Below, piece by piece: positions 9,756 through 17,851 of a stretch of 64,000 nucleotides of DNA (positions within the stretch are counted from its first letter, which is position 1; each line of letters opens with the position of its first letter). A model generated the notes under the pieces. It saw nothing but the letters and a program-made list of their open reading frames with translations, was not told the origin of the DNA and did not search any database. Source of the stretch: an uncultured Deefgea sp. (GTDB taxonomy: Bacteria > Pseudomonadota > Gammaproteobacteria > Burkholderiales > Chitinibacteraceae); NCBI RefSeq assembly GCF_947072475.1, contig NZ_CAMTIA010000004.1, positions 55,346 through 119,345 on the forward strand, written 5' to 3'. The translations under genes were made by a program, and so were the position numbers.

Positions 9756-10631
9756 CTATTGGACGCACTGATGCAGCAGTTGATCTAAGGCCGGGTGATT
9801 GATTTTTTTGGGGGCGTAGATCGCGTAGTAATCGGTAAAGAGGCCATCAAGATGACCTAGGCTTTGCAACTGCTCGCTAGGTATTGCCTCAGGCGCAATA
9901 ATAGGCGAAGGGTAGAGGCCAATACCTGCAATGCCAAACGCTTGCATCAAAGCGCTATCGGCAAATTCTCCAACAATATCGGGCACGATTTGCTGTGCCG
10001 AAAACCAGATATCTAATTGAATTCTCAGCGTGCTATCGCGAGTCGGTAGCAGCATCGGCGCGCCATTCAGGCAGGCCGGAAACGCCTCGCCATACCGTGT
10101 GGCCAGCGCTGGGCTGGCTAAAATCATCACCGGGCATTGCGCCAGTCTTTGGCTTTCGAGGCGAAGTGCGCCGTGCGCTGCAGGGCGATCCGCCAGCACC
10201 ACATCCAGCTGGTGCAGCGCCAGCTTGGCCATCAGCTCATCGGGCGAGCCTTCAGTACAGCACAGCCGCGTATGGTCATTGTGCGTCTTGGCCAAGAGCT
10301 GTTGGGCAACGGTTTTGGGTAGCGCGTCGGCCACTCCAATATTAAAGCGCTGCCGGGGCGTGCTATCGCTGGCCAAGGTTTGCTGCAATTGTTCGCCGAG
10401 CATAAAAATCTGATCAGCAAATGGCAGCGCACTACGTCCCGCCTCAGTTAATTCCAATTGCCGACCGACTTGGGTAAATAGCGATTTACCCATTTGCGCT
10501 TCAAGGCGCGCCAATTGGCTGCTAATGGTTTGCGGCGTCATCTCAAGTTTACGCGCAGCGGCACTGATACTGCCTTCTTGGCTCACCACCCAAAAATAAT
10601 ACAAATGTCGGTAATTTAATAAATCATGCAT
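9756..10631 (-). CDS. LysR-family regulator, NhaR-like
   Basis: A 291-residue LysR-type regulator. The N-terminal LNYRHLYYFWVVSQEGSISAAARKLEMTPQTISSQLARLE closely follows the NhaR pattern (NYxHLYYFW...TPQTI), the sodium-responsive activator of the nhaA antiporter in enterobacteria. The remaining ~200 residues form the LysR substrate-binding domain. I chose the ATG immediately before HDLLNYRHL; a further upstream in-frame start would add an unusual 36-residue extension reaching the divergent gene. No antiporter gene is adjacent, so the Na+/H+ role is inference. The 8-bp repeat array sits just beyond its stop codon. It is divergent from the zinc-ribbon pair, which it might regulate. Confidence 0.85.
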   Translation of the reverse strand: MHDLLNYRHLYYFWVVSQEGSISAAARKLEMTPQTISSQLARLEAQMGKSLFTQVGRQLELTEAGRSALPFADQIFMLGEQLQQTLASDSTPRQRFNIGVADALPKTVAQQLLAKTHNDHTRLCCTEGSPDELMAKLALHQLDVVLADRPAAHGALRLESQRLAQCPVMILASPALATRYGEAFPACLNGAPMLLPTRDSTLRIQLDIWFSAQQIVPDIVGEFADSALMQAFGIAGIGLYPSPIIAPEAIPSEQLQSLGHLDGLFTDYYAIYAPKKINHPALDQLLHQCVQ

Positions 10632-10737
10632 GCGCGTGCGTCGATAAAAACTGATGATGCCGCAATGTAAGCCTGCTGTTGGATTCTGTAAAGTCAGTTT
10701 AAAATTACCACAGCATAAATCGATACGAGAGAAAACC

Positions 10738-11118
10738 ATGTTGACTGGATTAGGCGTCGTGACCGTTGTCTTGCTGGCGGCGTTATGTTGGTATTTTGTG
10801 ATTTACAACCCAGGCGCGCAAACCGATTGGGAGCGCCTGCCGACATTGGCGCAATATCGGCAACAGCATCCGCAATGCGTGCGCGGCGAACAAACGCTTT
10901 GCTGCCATTGCGGCTCGGCCGAGCATTTGGATTTGGGCTTGTTGCAATCGGTCGACGTGCAAAAATTTTATGGCGAGGCGTCAAAGCCGCAGACAGTACA
11001 TCGAGTACGGCAAGGCGAGACAACGCTGCAAGAAAAGTTTTGCTTTATTCTTACCGATTGGCGGCGGCAGGTTGTTTGCCGGCAATGTAAAAATCGCTTA
11101 TGGCGGGAGTCCGATTGA
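10738..11118 (+). CDS. Small membrane-anchored zinc-ribbon protein (paralogue 1)
   Basis: A 126-residue protein of no family I know. One N-terminal membrane helix (LGVVTVVLLAALCWYFVIY) is followed by a soluble domain with two cysteine knuckles: CCHCGSAEHLDLG and, at the very end, VCRQCKNRLWRESD. CxxC...CxxC spacing suggests a zinc ribbon facing the cytoplasm or periplasm. The ATG follows GAGAG. The stop overlaps the start of the next gene (TGATG), so the two are translationally coupled. The next product carries the same two motifs, which makes them tandem paralogues. They are divergent from an NhaR-like regulator. Confidence 0.7.
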   Translation: MLTGLGVVTVVLLAALCWYFVIYNPGAQTDWERLPTLAQYRQQHPQCVRGEQTLCCHCGSAEHLDLGLLQSVDVQKFYGEASKPQTVHRVRQGETTLQEKFCFILTDWRRQVVCRQCKNRLWRESD

Positions 11119-11396
11119 TGCGTATTTTTCTATTTCTGGCGAGTCTTACGCTGATTTATTTTTTTTGCCTCTTTCATTTGTTTGGTGCTCACCTGCCGTG
11201 GGTACGGAACAAGCTGCATAAGCTAATAAATAAAAAAAGTTATCAGTTGCTGTATTCGGAGTGGGTCAATGGCGAGCGTATTGGCTGCTTTCAGTGTGGT
11301 GGCACCGAGCAAGTTGATTTAGATCGGGGGCCATCGACTGGTCGTCGTCATCGTATTGGCTGCGCACGCTGTAAAACGTTGTTATGGCGGCAATGA
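11118..11396 (+). CDS. Small membrane-anchored zinc-ribbon protein (paralogue 2)
   Basis: A 92-residue paralogue of the preceding product. The N-terminal membrane segment is MRIFLFLASLTLIYFFCLFH. CFQCGGTEQVDLD corresponds to CCHCGSAEHLDLG, and CARCKTLLWRQ corresponds to CRQCKNRLWRE. The region between the knuckles is shorter than in its partner. The start ATG overlaps the upstream TGA, so it depends on coupling. No function is known to me; metal binding is inferred from the cysteine pattern only. Confidence 0.7.
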   Translation: MRIFLFLASLTLIYFFCLFHLFGAHLPWVRNKLHKLINKKSYQLLYSEWVNGERIGCFQCGGTEQVDLDRGPSTGRRHRIGCARCKTLLWRQ

Positions 11397-11681
11397 GATT
11401 CAATCAATAGCGCGATAAATCATCGATTCAGGTGGTCTTTGAGTGGGGATTTACGACTTAGTTCGATTTATTTTACGGGTAATTGTATCGAGAAAAGTTG
11501 AAGGTTAATCAGTTATGCTCTGATTTTGTCGATAGAAAATATACGTTAAGGTGAATGCACTACCTCATTCGCTGCAGCTAGCGTACAGCAGCATCGTGAA
11601 GTGATTCACTTGGCTGTCACGTGATCTGGCAGTGCGATTGGGTAGATATTGAGTTTGGACTAACCCGCTGGAGATCGAGCA

Positions 11682-12074
11682 ATGCGACCACTTATTTTGA
11701 CTCACAAGCTTTCGATTGATGACACGATGCACAGCTATATTTTGCATCGTTTACGCCTCGCGCTAGATCGAACCTTAAGCCGGATTGGCGCAATTACCGT
11801 GCGCTTAAGCGATGAAAATGGCCCTAAAGGGGGCGATGATAAATCGGTACAAGTGAAACTCATCTTGCCGGGCCATGAATCGGTGATTGTGCACGAGCGG
11901 GGTAGCGATTTACGCGCGGTTGTAGATCGAGCGATTCATCGCGCAGCGCAAACCCTGCAGCGCTTAAACGCCAAACGACAAAAAATCACCCGCAGCGTGG
12001 CGAGCCGAAAATTACTCGCCACTGAAATGCAATACGCCGAAGAGGCCAATCATATGTTGGCAACGCCGGCCTAA
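11682..12074 (+). CDS. HPF/RaiA-like ribosome-associated protein
   Basis: A 130-residue protein resembling the S30AE fold of hibernation factors. The N-terminal half fits a beta-alpha-beta arrangement (LSIDDTMHSYILHRLRLALDRTL, then ITVRLSDENGP). The second half carries the D/ER-rich helix seen in the family (GSDLRAVVDRAIHRAAQTLQRL). Classic HPF binds the 30S subunit near the decoding site and silences ribosomes in stationary phase. This is the divergent short betaproteobacterial form, often called 'HPF/RaiA family ribosome-associated protein'. The first ATG follows a GGAGATCGAGC region. It has its own ~285-base upstream gap and is a single gene. Confidence 0.75.
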   Translation: MRPLILTHKLSIDDTMHSYILHRLRLALDRTLSRIGAITVRLSDENGPKGGDDKSVQVKLILPGHESVIVHERGSDLRAVVDRAIHRAAQTLQRLNAKRQKITRSVASRKLLATEMQYAEEANHMLATPA

Positions 12075-12147
12075 ATCAATCCATACGTTAGTCGTGAGGA
12101 GGCGCTGTTGATGTTTTCCCGCGCGGCGTACATTGGATTTGCTGGAT

Positions 12148-12166
12148 TCGCCAGCATGGCTGGCGA
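12148..12166. other. Perfect hairpin between the HPF-like gene and the htpX unit
   Basis: TCGCCAGC/GCTGGCGA form an 8-bp stem around a 3-base ATG loop. There is no U-tract. It lies among several GGATT repeats (TTGGATT, CTGGATT) and may be a transcript-stability or protein-binding element. Confidence 0.35.
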
Positions 12167-12220
12167 TGTTGATTGGATTCATCTGGATTGCAGATGAGTT
12201 TTTATAATAAAGGAAGATCA

Positions 12221-12352
12221 ATGAGTTTAAGTTTAGTACTGATGGTTGTATTGAGTGCCGCGATAACGGCTTACTATTTTCGCCGTACAGCCAAGCGCAA
12301 GGAACTAATTGCGATTCGGATGACTCCAAGCGCCAAACAACACCGGAGATAA
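12221..12352 (+). CDS. 43-residue membrane microprotein upstream of htpX
   Basis: A short open reading frame with a strong ribosome-binding site (AAGGAAGA, about 4-nt spacing). The peptide MSLSLVLMVVLSAAITAYYF is a single membrane helix, followed by a strongly basic tail (RRTAKRKELIAIRM...KQHRR). Its TAA lies three bases before the htpX ATG, and the GGAG that serves htpX falls within its last codons, so the two are probably translated together. HtpX is a membrane protease, so a small membrane partner, substrate or regulator is plausible but is inference. I know no named family. Confidence 0.6.
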   Translation: MSLSLVLMVVLSAAITAYYFRRTAKRKELIAIRMTPSAKQHRR

Positions 12353-12355
12353 TGG

Positions 12356-13234
12356 ATGAAAAGAACGCTATTACTGATTGGTACCAATATTGCCATCATG
12401 GTGGTCTTAGGTATTTTTGTAAATATTTTTGGTTTAAATCGCTTTATGAGCGCCAACGGCTTGAATTTGCCGATGTTGCTGATGTTTGCTGCGGTAATGG
12501 GCTTTGGTGGGGCGTTTATTTCGCTGGCCATGTCCAAAACCATGGCCAAATGGAGTACTGGCGCTCAAATTATCGCCCAGCCACGTAATGCCGACGAGCA
12601 ATGGCTGTTTGATACCGTTGCCAAACTGGCGCAGCGTGCCCAGATCGCCATGCCTGAAGTGGCGATTTATGAAGGCGAACCGAATGCCTTTGCCACCGGC
12701 CCGAGTAAAAACAATTCGCTCGTTGCCGTGTCAACGGGCTTGCTCTACAGCATGACGCATCGTGAAATCGAAGCGGTATTGGCGCACGAAGTAGCGCACG
12801 TTAAAAACGGCGATATGGTGACGCTGACCTTGGTCCAAGGCGTAGTGAATACCTTTGTCTTTTTCTTGGCGCGCGTGGTCGGCTATCTGGTTGACTCGTT
12901 CTTAAAGCGCGATAACGAAGAGTCATCGGGCCCAGGTATGGGGTATTACATTACCGTGGTGGTGTGCGATATCGTATTTGGGATTTTGGCCAGCGTGATC
13001 GTGATGTATTTCTCGCGCCAACGCGAGTTTCGAGCTGATGCTGGTGCTGCCCAATTATTGGGTGAATCAGCGCCAATGGTCGATGCCTTGCGCCGCTTAG
13101 GTGGCATGGAGCCCAATGCCTTGCCAAGCAATATGGCGTCATCAGGCATTGCCGATAAAGCGGCATGGTCAGCGATGTTTAGCTCGCACCCGCCGATGGA
13201 AGATCGCATCGCCGCCTTGCAAGCTATGCGCTAA
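12356..13234 (+). CDS. htpX: Membrane zinc metalloprotease HtpX
   Basis: A 292-residue M48B peptidase with two N-terminal membrane helices and the start [15 protein letters not shown] typical of HtpX. The zinc site HEVAH (about residues 144-148) lies in [13 protein letters not shown], and the downstream Glu ligand lies in [10 protein letters not shown]. It degrades misfolded inner-membrane proteins together with FtsH in the envelope stress response. [10 protein letters not shown] and STGLL motifs precede the active site, and the length matches the family. It follows the 43-codon microprotein with a 3-base gap and ends at an intrinsic terminator. In enterobacteria it is controlled by Cpx; nothing here shows the same. 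Confidence 0.96.
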   Translation: MKRTLLLIGTNIAIMVVLGIFVNIFGLNRFMSANGLNLPMLLMFAAVMGFGGAFISLAMSKTMAKWSTGAQIIAQPRNADEQWLFDTVAKLAQRAQIAMPEVAIYEGEPNAFATGPSKNNSLVAVSTGLLYSMTHREIEAVLAHEVAHVKNGDMVTLTLVQGVVNTFVFFLARVVGYLVDSFLKRDNEESSGPGMGYYITVVVCDIVFGILASVIVMYFSRQREFRADAGAAQLLGESAPMVDALRRLGGMEPNALPSNMASSGIADKAAWSAMFSSHPPMEDRIAALQAMR

Positions 13235-13261
13235 TGGGTATATGGATATAGACCATATACA
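13235..13261. repeat. Short form of the GGGTAT palindrome
   Basis: TGGGTATATGG immediately follows the htpX stop codon and pairs with CCATATAC (8-bp perfect stem, 7-base loop). It has the same TAATGGGTAT left end as the full 49-nt copies but a much shorter body. Confidence 0.4.
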
Positions 13262-13287
13262 ATATATGCTACAGCGCAATACATCAC

Positions 13288-13316
13288 AACGCCGACTTCA
13301 AGTCGGCGTTTTTTAT
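13288..13316 (+). terminator. Intrinsic terminator of htpX
   Basis: A 10-bp perfect stem AACGCCGACT/AGTCGGCGTT with a TCA loop, followed by a run of T. Confidence 0.92.
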
Positions 13317-13333
13317 TGTTTTTTATTCGCGCA

Positions 13334-13456
13334 ATGTGGATGATTTGTATCGTTGCTGCTGGGCTGGTGCTGCTTAGTTTGAGTGCCGCAATTTTCAAAT
13401 TGGGCGCAATTTTGGGGCCGCAGGCTGATCATCCTCGCTGGTGGCGGGCAAATTAA
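13334..13456 (+). CDS. Possible 40-residue hydrophobic peptide upstream of argS
   Basis: An ATG-started frame giving one hydrophobic helix (MICIVAAGLVLLSLSAAIF) and a polar end (DHPRWWRAN). It has no ribosome-binding site and begins soon after the htpX terminator. The membrane-like composition is the only support; it may be chance. Confidence 0.3.
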   Translation: MWMICIVAAGLVLLSLSAAIFKLGAILGPQADHPRWWRAN

Positions 13457-13582
13457 TTGATCGACTTGGTATTAAAATACGGTTTTCGGTTTGCCCGTCT
13501 TGCCCCCCACCCGTAGAATTGCGGGTAATTCATTTTTTACGTCGCAGCATTGGTGCGGCGTTGGTTTTTTTCGGAGCTGCCT

Positions 13583-15298
13583 GTGTCTTTATTACCTTTA
13601 TTAAATGCTCGCTTTGCGGCGGCCTTGGTTGCGGTCGGTGCGCCTGATGCACAGCCCTTGGTGCAAGCCGCCAGCCGACCTGAGTTTGGCGATTATCAAA
13701 TGAATGGGGTGATGGGCGCAGCCAAAGTGCTCAAACTCAATCCGCGTGAATTGGCGCAAAAAATCATTGATGCGGTGGATTTGGCGGGCATCGCCAGCTC
13801 GCTCGAAATCGCCGGCCCGGGCTTTATTAATATCAAACTGGATAATGCGTTTTTGGCTGATCGCGTGGCGACGGCGCTGCAAGACGAACATCTTGGTGTT
13901 GAGCAAAGCCCAGCGCAGCACGTGATGGTTGAATATTCATCAGTGAATTTGGCCAAAGAAATGCACGTCGGTCATTTGCGTTCGACGATTATTGGTGATG
14001 CTTTGGCACGGGTGCAAGCCTATGTGGGCATGAATGTGACGCGGCAAAATCACGTTGGCGACTGGGGTACGCAGTTTGGGATGTTGGTGGCGTTTTTGAT
14101 CGAGCAGCAGCAAGAAGGCAATGCCGATATCGCGCTAAAAGATCTAGAGGGCTTTTATCGCCGCGCAAAAGCGCGTTTTGATGAAGACGAAACCTTTGCC
14201 AATACCGCGCGTGATTATGTGGTGAAACTGCAAGGGGGCGATGAGCAAGTGCGGGCTTTGTGGGCGCGCTTTGTTGCAGTGTCTTTATCGCATTGCAATG
14301 CCGTTTACCAAAAACTCAATGTGTTGCTCGATGATGGCGATGTGCGCGGCGAGAGTTTTTATAACGCTGATTTGCCGATTATCGTCGATGAATTACGTCA
14401 GCAAGGTTTGCTGGTGGAGAGCGAAGGCGCGCAAGTGGTGTTTTTGGATGAGTTCAAAAACAAAGACGGCGAGCCGCAAGCGTCGATTATTCAGAAGAAA
14501 GACGGTGGGTTTTTATATTCAACCACCGATTTGGGCGCGATCCGTTTCCGGGTTCGCGAGCTAAAAATTGATCGTTGCTTGTATGTGGTCGATGCGCGCC
14601 AAGCGCTGCATTTCCAGCAATTGTTTACCATCGCCAAAAAAGCGCATTTCGCGCCAGACTCGGTGTCGCTAGAGCACATTGCGTTTGGCACGATGATGGG
14701 CGAAGACGGCAAGCCGTTTAAAACCCGCTCGGGCGATGTAGTGAAATTAGTCGATTTACTCGACGAAGCGCAACAACGTGCTTTTGCTTTGGTTTCCGAG
14801 AAAAATCCAAATCTCGATGAAGCGACGCGCCGCGAGATCGCCAATGCTGTCGGTATCGGTGCTTTGAAATACGCCGATTTATCCAAAAGCCGCACCACTG
14901 ATTACATCTTCAATTGGAACTCGATGTTGAGTTTCGAGGGCAATACCGCGCCGTATCTGCAATATGCATATACCCGGGTGAAGAGTATTTTCCGCAAAGT
15001 TGAAGCCTACGACCAAGACGCGGCGATTGTGTTAACCGAGCCGGCGGAACACGCCTTGGCGCTGGAATTAGCCCGCTTTAGTGATGTGGTGCATGCGGTT
15101 GCTAAAGACAGCCAGCCGCATTTGCTGTGCGCATATTTGTATAGCGTGGCGACGATGTTCTCGCGCTTTTATGAGAACTGCCCAGTGAATCAAGATGGCG
15201 TGACCAATGCATCGCGCTTAAAGGTGTGTGATTTAACCGCCAAGGTGCTGGCAACGGGTTTGAATTTACTTGGGATTAAAGTATTGGAAGCCATGTAA
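13583..15298 (+). CDS. argS: Arginyl-tRNA synthetase
   Basis: A 571-residue class I synthetase that charges tRNA-Arg. The N-terminal Add1 domain carries PEFGDYQMNG, followed by AGPGFINI. The HIGH-equivalent HVGHLRST follows AKEMHVGH, and NHVGDWGTQFGM and the FKTRSGD stretch replace a true KMSKS loop, as is normal for ArgS. The C-terminal DALR anticodon-binding domain ends in LLGIKVLEAM. The start is GTG with GGAG at 6-nt spacing; translation from it gives SLLPLLNARF, matching the family N-terminus. The gene stands alone and ends at a strong terminator. Confidence 0.97.
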   Translation: MSLLPLLNARFAAALVAVGAPDAQPLVQAASRPEFGDYQMNGVMGAAKVLKLNPRELAQKIIDAVDLAGIASSLEIAGPGFINIKLDNAFLADRVATALQDEHLGVEQSPAQHVMVEYSSVNLAKEMHVGHLRSTIIGDALARVQAYVGMNVTRQNHVGDWGTQFGMLVAFLIEQQQEGNADIALKDLEGFYRRAKARFDEDETFANTARDYVVKLQGGDEQVRALWARFVAVSLSHCNAVYQKLNVLLDDGDVRGESFYNADLPIIVDELRQQGLLVESEGAQVVFLDEFKNKDGEPQASIIQKKDGGFLYSTTDLGAIRFRVRELKIDRCLYVVDARQALHFQQLFTIAKKAHFAPDSVSLEHIAFGTMMGEDGKPFKTRSGDVVKLVDLLDEAQQRAFALVSEKNPNLDEATRREIANAVGIGALKYADLSKSRTTDYIFNWNSMLSFEGNTAPYLQYAYTRVKSIFRKVEAYDQDAAIVLTEPAEHALALELARFSDVVHAVAKDSQPHLLCAYLYSVATMFSRFYENCPVNQDGVTNASRLKVCDLTAKVLATGLNLLGIKVLEAM

Positions 15299-15381
15299 TT
15301 GTAGTGTCATGATAATGGCACAAATTGCGACTTAAATTGCATTAAGCTTACAATTGTTAGTGTAATTTGAGAAAATACCCC

Positions 15382-15405
15382 AAAGCGGCCTTCGGCCGCT
15401 TTTTT
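15382..15405 (+). terminator. Intrinsic terminator of argS
   Basis: The stem AAAGCGGCC/GGCCGCTTT with a TTC loop is followed by TTTTTT. It lies just upstream of the hybrid kinase gene. Confidence 0.9.
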
Positions 15406-15433
15406 ATTGTTAAACCTTGGCGTGGTGATCAGC

Positions 15434-17200
15434 ATGAATTTAACAGATGCCGTGGTATTACAACGCATTACTGCCTTAAGTTATCGCGGAGCGATTGGCG
15501 GGCAGTTTGCTGGCATGGTTGCGGCGACGGCTTTACTCGCTTTGCATTTTGATACGCATTCACAGGGTTTTTTACTGTTGTGGTGGCTGTGCATTGGTGT
15601 TTTTGCGCTGTATCGTTTGTCGGTATTTCGCCGCTATCGGCTGCATGCGGCGCAGCGCGATGATGCGTATTGGCAAAAAATCCATTTGCAGGGCGTGACC
15701 ATGACCAGCGTGCTATGGGCGATCGGTGGCACGTATTTAATGCTGTCTAGCCCGATTGTGCTGTCGGTGTTAACCGCGTTGATTTTTTCTGGGCTGACGG
15801 TCGGCTCGATGCCGGTGCTGTCGCCCATGCTCAATGCCATGCGGATTTATGCGTTTTTTATGACGCTGCCGATTTGGCTGAATGCACTATTTGATCCAAC
15901 GTCGATGAATATGACGCTGGGGATTATGTTTATCTTTTTGTTTATCACTTTGCTCAAAAGTGCCAAAAACTATCGCGACACCATTGTTGAAAGTTTAGAG
16001 CTGGAATTGGCGCAAACGCGCTTGGCAGAAGATTTGGCGGTAGCACGTAATCAAGCCGAGCAAGCCAATCGTGCCAAGACTGAATTTATTGCCAATGTGA
16101 GCCATGAAATTCGCACGCCGATGAATGGCATTGTCGGGATGGCGCATTTATTGGCGCAAACCCCGTTAACGCCGTTGCAACAAGAAAAAGTCGATGTCAT
16201 TAATCAGTCGGCCGATTTGCTGCTGGCGCTGGTCAATGACGTGCTGGATCTCTCCAAAATTGAAGCCAATCGTTTAGATATTGTGGCGCAAACCGTGCAT
16301 GTACCGCAGGTGCTCGCCGAAATTGAGCAGATGTTTTGCCTGCGCGCCAAAAGCCAAGGTTTACTGTGGCGATTGGATTACCAAGGCGACGCCGATTTAA
16401 CGCTATTGGGCGATGCGCTGCGTTTGCGGCAGGTTTTGGTCAATTTATTGGGGAATGCGCTGAAGTTTACCGAGCAAGGTGCGGTCACTTTGCAGGTGCG
16501 TACTCAGCACGAGGCGGCTCATTGCCGTGTTCAAATTGCCGTGATGGATAGCGGTATTGGTATTCCTGCTGCGCAACTGCCGTTTATTTTTGACGCCTTT
16601 GTTCAAGCCGATGGCTCGTCAACGCGGGCTTATGGCGGCACGGGTTTAGGCTTAACCATTGCTCGGCGCTTGGTGCGTGGCATGGGCGGCGAGCTGGTGG
16701 CCAGCGGCAATGTCAAAGGTGGCACAACGTTTCAGTTTGATTTGCTATGGCCTTATGCGCTAGCCAGCGAAGTCGTGATTGAGAAAGCACAGCCGCTCGA
16801 AGCCATTCGTCCATTGCAGGTGCTCTTGGCCGAAGACAATCCAACCAATCGCTTGGTGGCAACGCGCTTATTAGAAAAACAAGGCCATACCGTGATCAGC
16901 GCGGAAAACGGTCAATGGGTGCTGGAGATTTTGGCGCGCCAAGCGGTGGATGTGGTATTGATGGATATGCAAATGCCCGAAATGGATGGTCTTGAAGCTA
17001 CACGGCGCATTCGTCAGCAAGAATTAACCGTGTCTCAGCCCCGGTTGCCGATTATTGCTTTAACGGCCAATGCGATGGCAGAAGATCGTCTGCGCTGTAT
17101 TGAGGCTGGGATGGATGATTTCTTGGCAAAACCACTCAAGCCCGAATTGCTCGATCAGGCTTTGCGTGAATGGGTGGTGTCGGCGTCGAGCGCCGATTAA
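15434..17200 (+). CDS. Hybrid sensor histidine kinase/response regulator
   Basis: A 588-residue membrane kinase. Five or six N-terminal helices (about residues 15-180) form an integral membrane sensor with no periplasmic domain. A coiled linker leads to HisKA with phospho-acceptor His224 in ANVSHEIRTPMNG. The HATPase_c domain has LLGNALKFTEQG, DSGIGIP and GGTGLGLTI. A C-terminal receiver has Asp511 in VLMDMQMPEMDG and a K in DDFLAKPLK. There is no HPt domain, so a separate phosphotransfer protein must relay the signal. I chose the ATG before NLTDAVV; the ribosome-binding site is weak. Its 3' end overlaps the convergent OMP-like gene by 4 bases. The signal is unknown. Confidence 0.93.
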   Translation: MNLTDAVVLQRITALSYRGAIGGQFAGMVAATALLALHFDTHSQGFLLLWWLCIGVFALYRLSVFRRYRLHAAQRDDAYWQKIHLQGVTMTSVLWAIGGTYLMLSSPIVLSVLTALIFSGLTVGSMPVLSPMLNAMRIYAFFMTLPIWLNALFDPTSMNMTLGIMFIFLFITLLKSAKNYRDTIVESLELELAQTRLAEDLAVARNQAEQANRAKTEFIANVSHEIRTPMNGIVGMAHLLAQTPLTPLQQEKVDVINQSADLLLALVNDVLDLSKIEANRLDIVAQTVHVPQVLAEIEQMFCLRAKSQGLLWRLDYQGDADLTLLGDALRLRQVLVNLLGNALKFTEQGAVTLQVRTQHEAAHCRVQIAVMDSGIGIPAAQLPFIFDAFVQADGSSTRAYGGTGLGLTIARRLVRGMGGELVASGNVKGGTTFQFDLLWPYALASEVVIEKAQPLEAIRPLQVLLAEDNPTNRLVATRLLEKQGHTVISAENGQWVLEILARQAVDVVLMDMQMPEMDGLEATRRIRQQELTVSQPRLPIIALTANAMAEDRLRCIEAGMDDFLAKPLKPELLDQALREWVVSASSAD

Positions 17201-17766
17201 AAATGCGCTTTAATTTGCAGCGCAACAAAGCCTTCGACTTGAAACGTTTTAACTGTGGGGACAATAAATAGATTCACCCCAAAATGGTAAGGCGTTTCCA
17301 GTGAAGCTAAAAAGCCACCCGCAGGCACGATGGGATAGCCTTTTTCGGTATTGTGATAGCCGGTTAATAAGCCAGCGGCAGCGCCCAAAGAGAGATTGCC
17401 CGCGTCGCTAAACTGCCACTGCAATGGTGTCCAACCGAGTTGAGCGTAGACCGATGTTTGCCGAATTGAGTTGCGGTAAGCGCCGAGCATCCAGTGCCAG
17501 CGCCCATTGCTGCGCTCAATGCCTAAGCCGGGATTGCGCTCATTTAGATTATCGTCAATCACCGCTTGCCGATTAAAATGGTGGGTAAGTATCGGCGTCA
17601 CGATCCAAGTTTTCCATGCTTGCTCGGTATTCATCGCTTGCAAAAAATCGGGCGTATGCTCGCCAAAAGCGCCCGAATTGAGCTGATTATCTGCTGCTTG
17701 CGCCCAAGGGATGCCAGCGAGTGTCATGATGAGTAGGGGTATTGCTAGCTGGCTGATTGTTTTCAT
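17197..17766 (-). CDS. Small predicted outer-membrane beta-barrel protein
   Basis: A 189-residue protein with a signal peptide (SQLAIPLLIMTLAGIPWAQA) and alternating amphipathic strands. NPGLGIERSNGRWHWMLGAYRNSIRQTSVYAQLGWTP resembles a family of small barrel-like proteins seen in proteobacteria and phages. The C-terminal Phe (IKAHF) fits the BAM recognition signature of outer-membrane proteins. The function is unknown. It is convergent with, and overlaps by 4 bases, the hybrid kinase gene; uvrB lies upstream on the same strand. Confidence 0.7.
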   Translation of the reverse strand: MKTISQLAIPLLIMTLAGIPWAQAADNQLNSGAFGEHTPDFLQAMNTEQAWKTWIVTPILTHHFNRQAVIDDNLNERNPGLGIERSNGRWHWMLGAYRNSIRQTSVYAQLGWTPLQWQFSDAGNLSLGAAAGLLTGYHNTEKGYPIVPAGGFLASLETPYHFGVNLFIVPTVKTFQVEGFVALQIKAHF

Positions 17767-17851
17767 GAAGTAGAGAGAGATACCCTATGGTTGGTTGCTA
17801 TTTGGTTTTTCGCCGCACCAACGCGGCTGGCAAACCCAACGTCAACCGACC

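Noticed and set aside
10030..10413. Plus-strand open frames across the NhaR-like gene
   Set aside because: These are antisense shadows with no domain signature; the minus-strand LysR protein is clear.
15299..15360. A further member of the 49-nt palindrome family before the argS terminator
   Set aside because: Only one end (GGGTATTTTCT on the minus strand) matches; there is no partner end 49 bases away.
17767..17851. Terminator after uvrB from the GCCGC/GCGGC stem
   Set aside because: No T run follows the stem on either strand.
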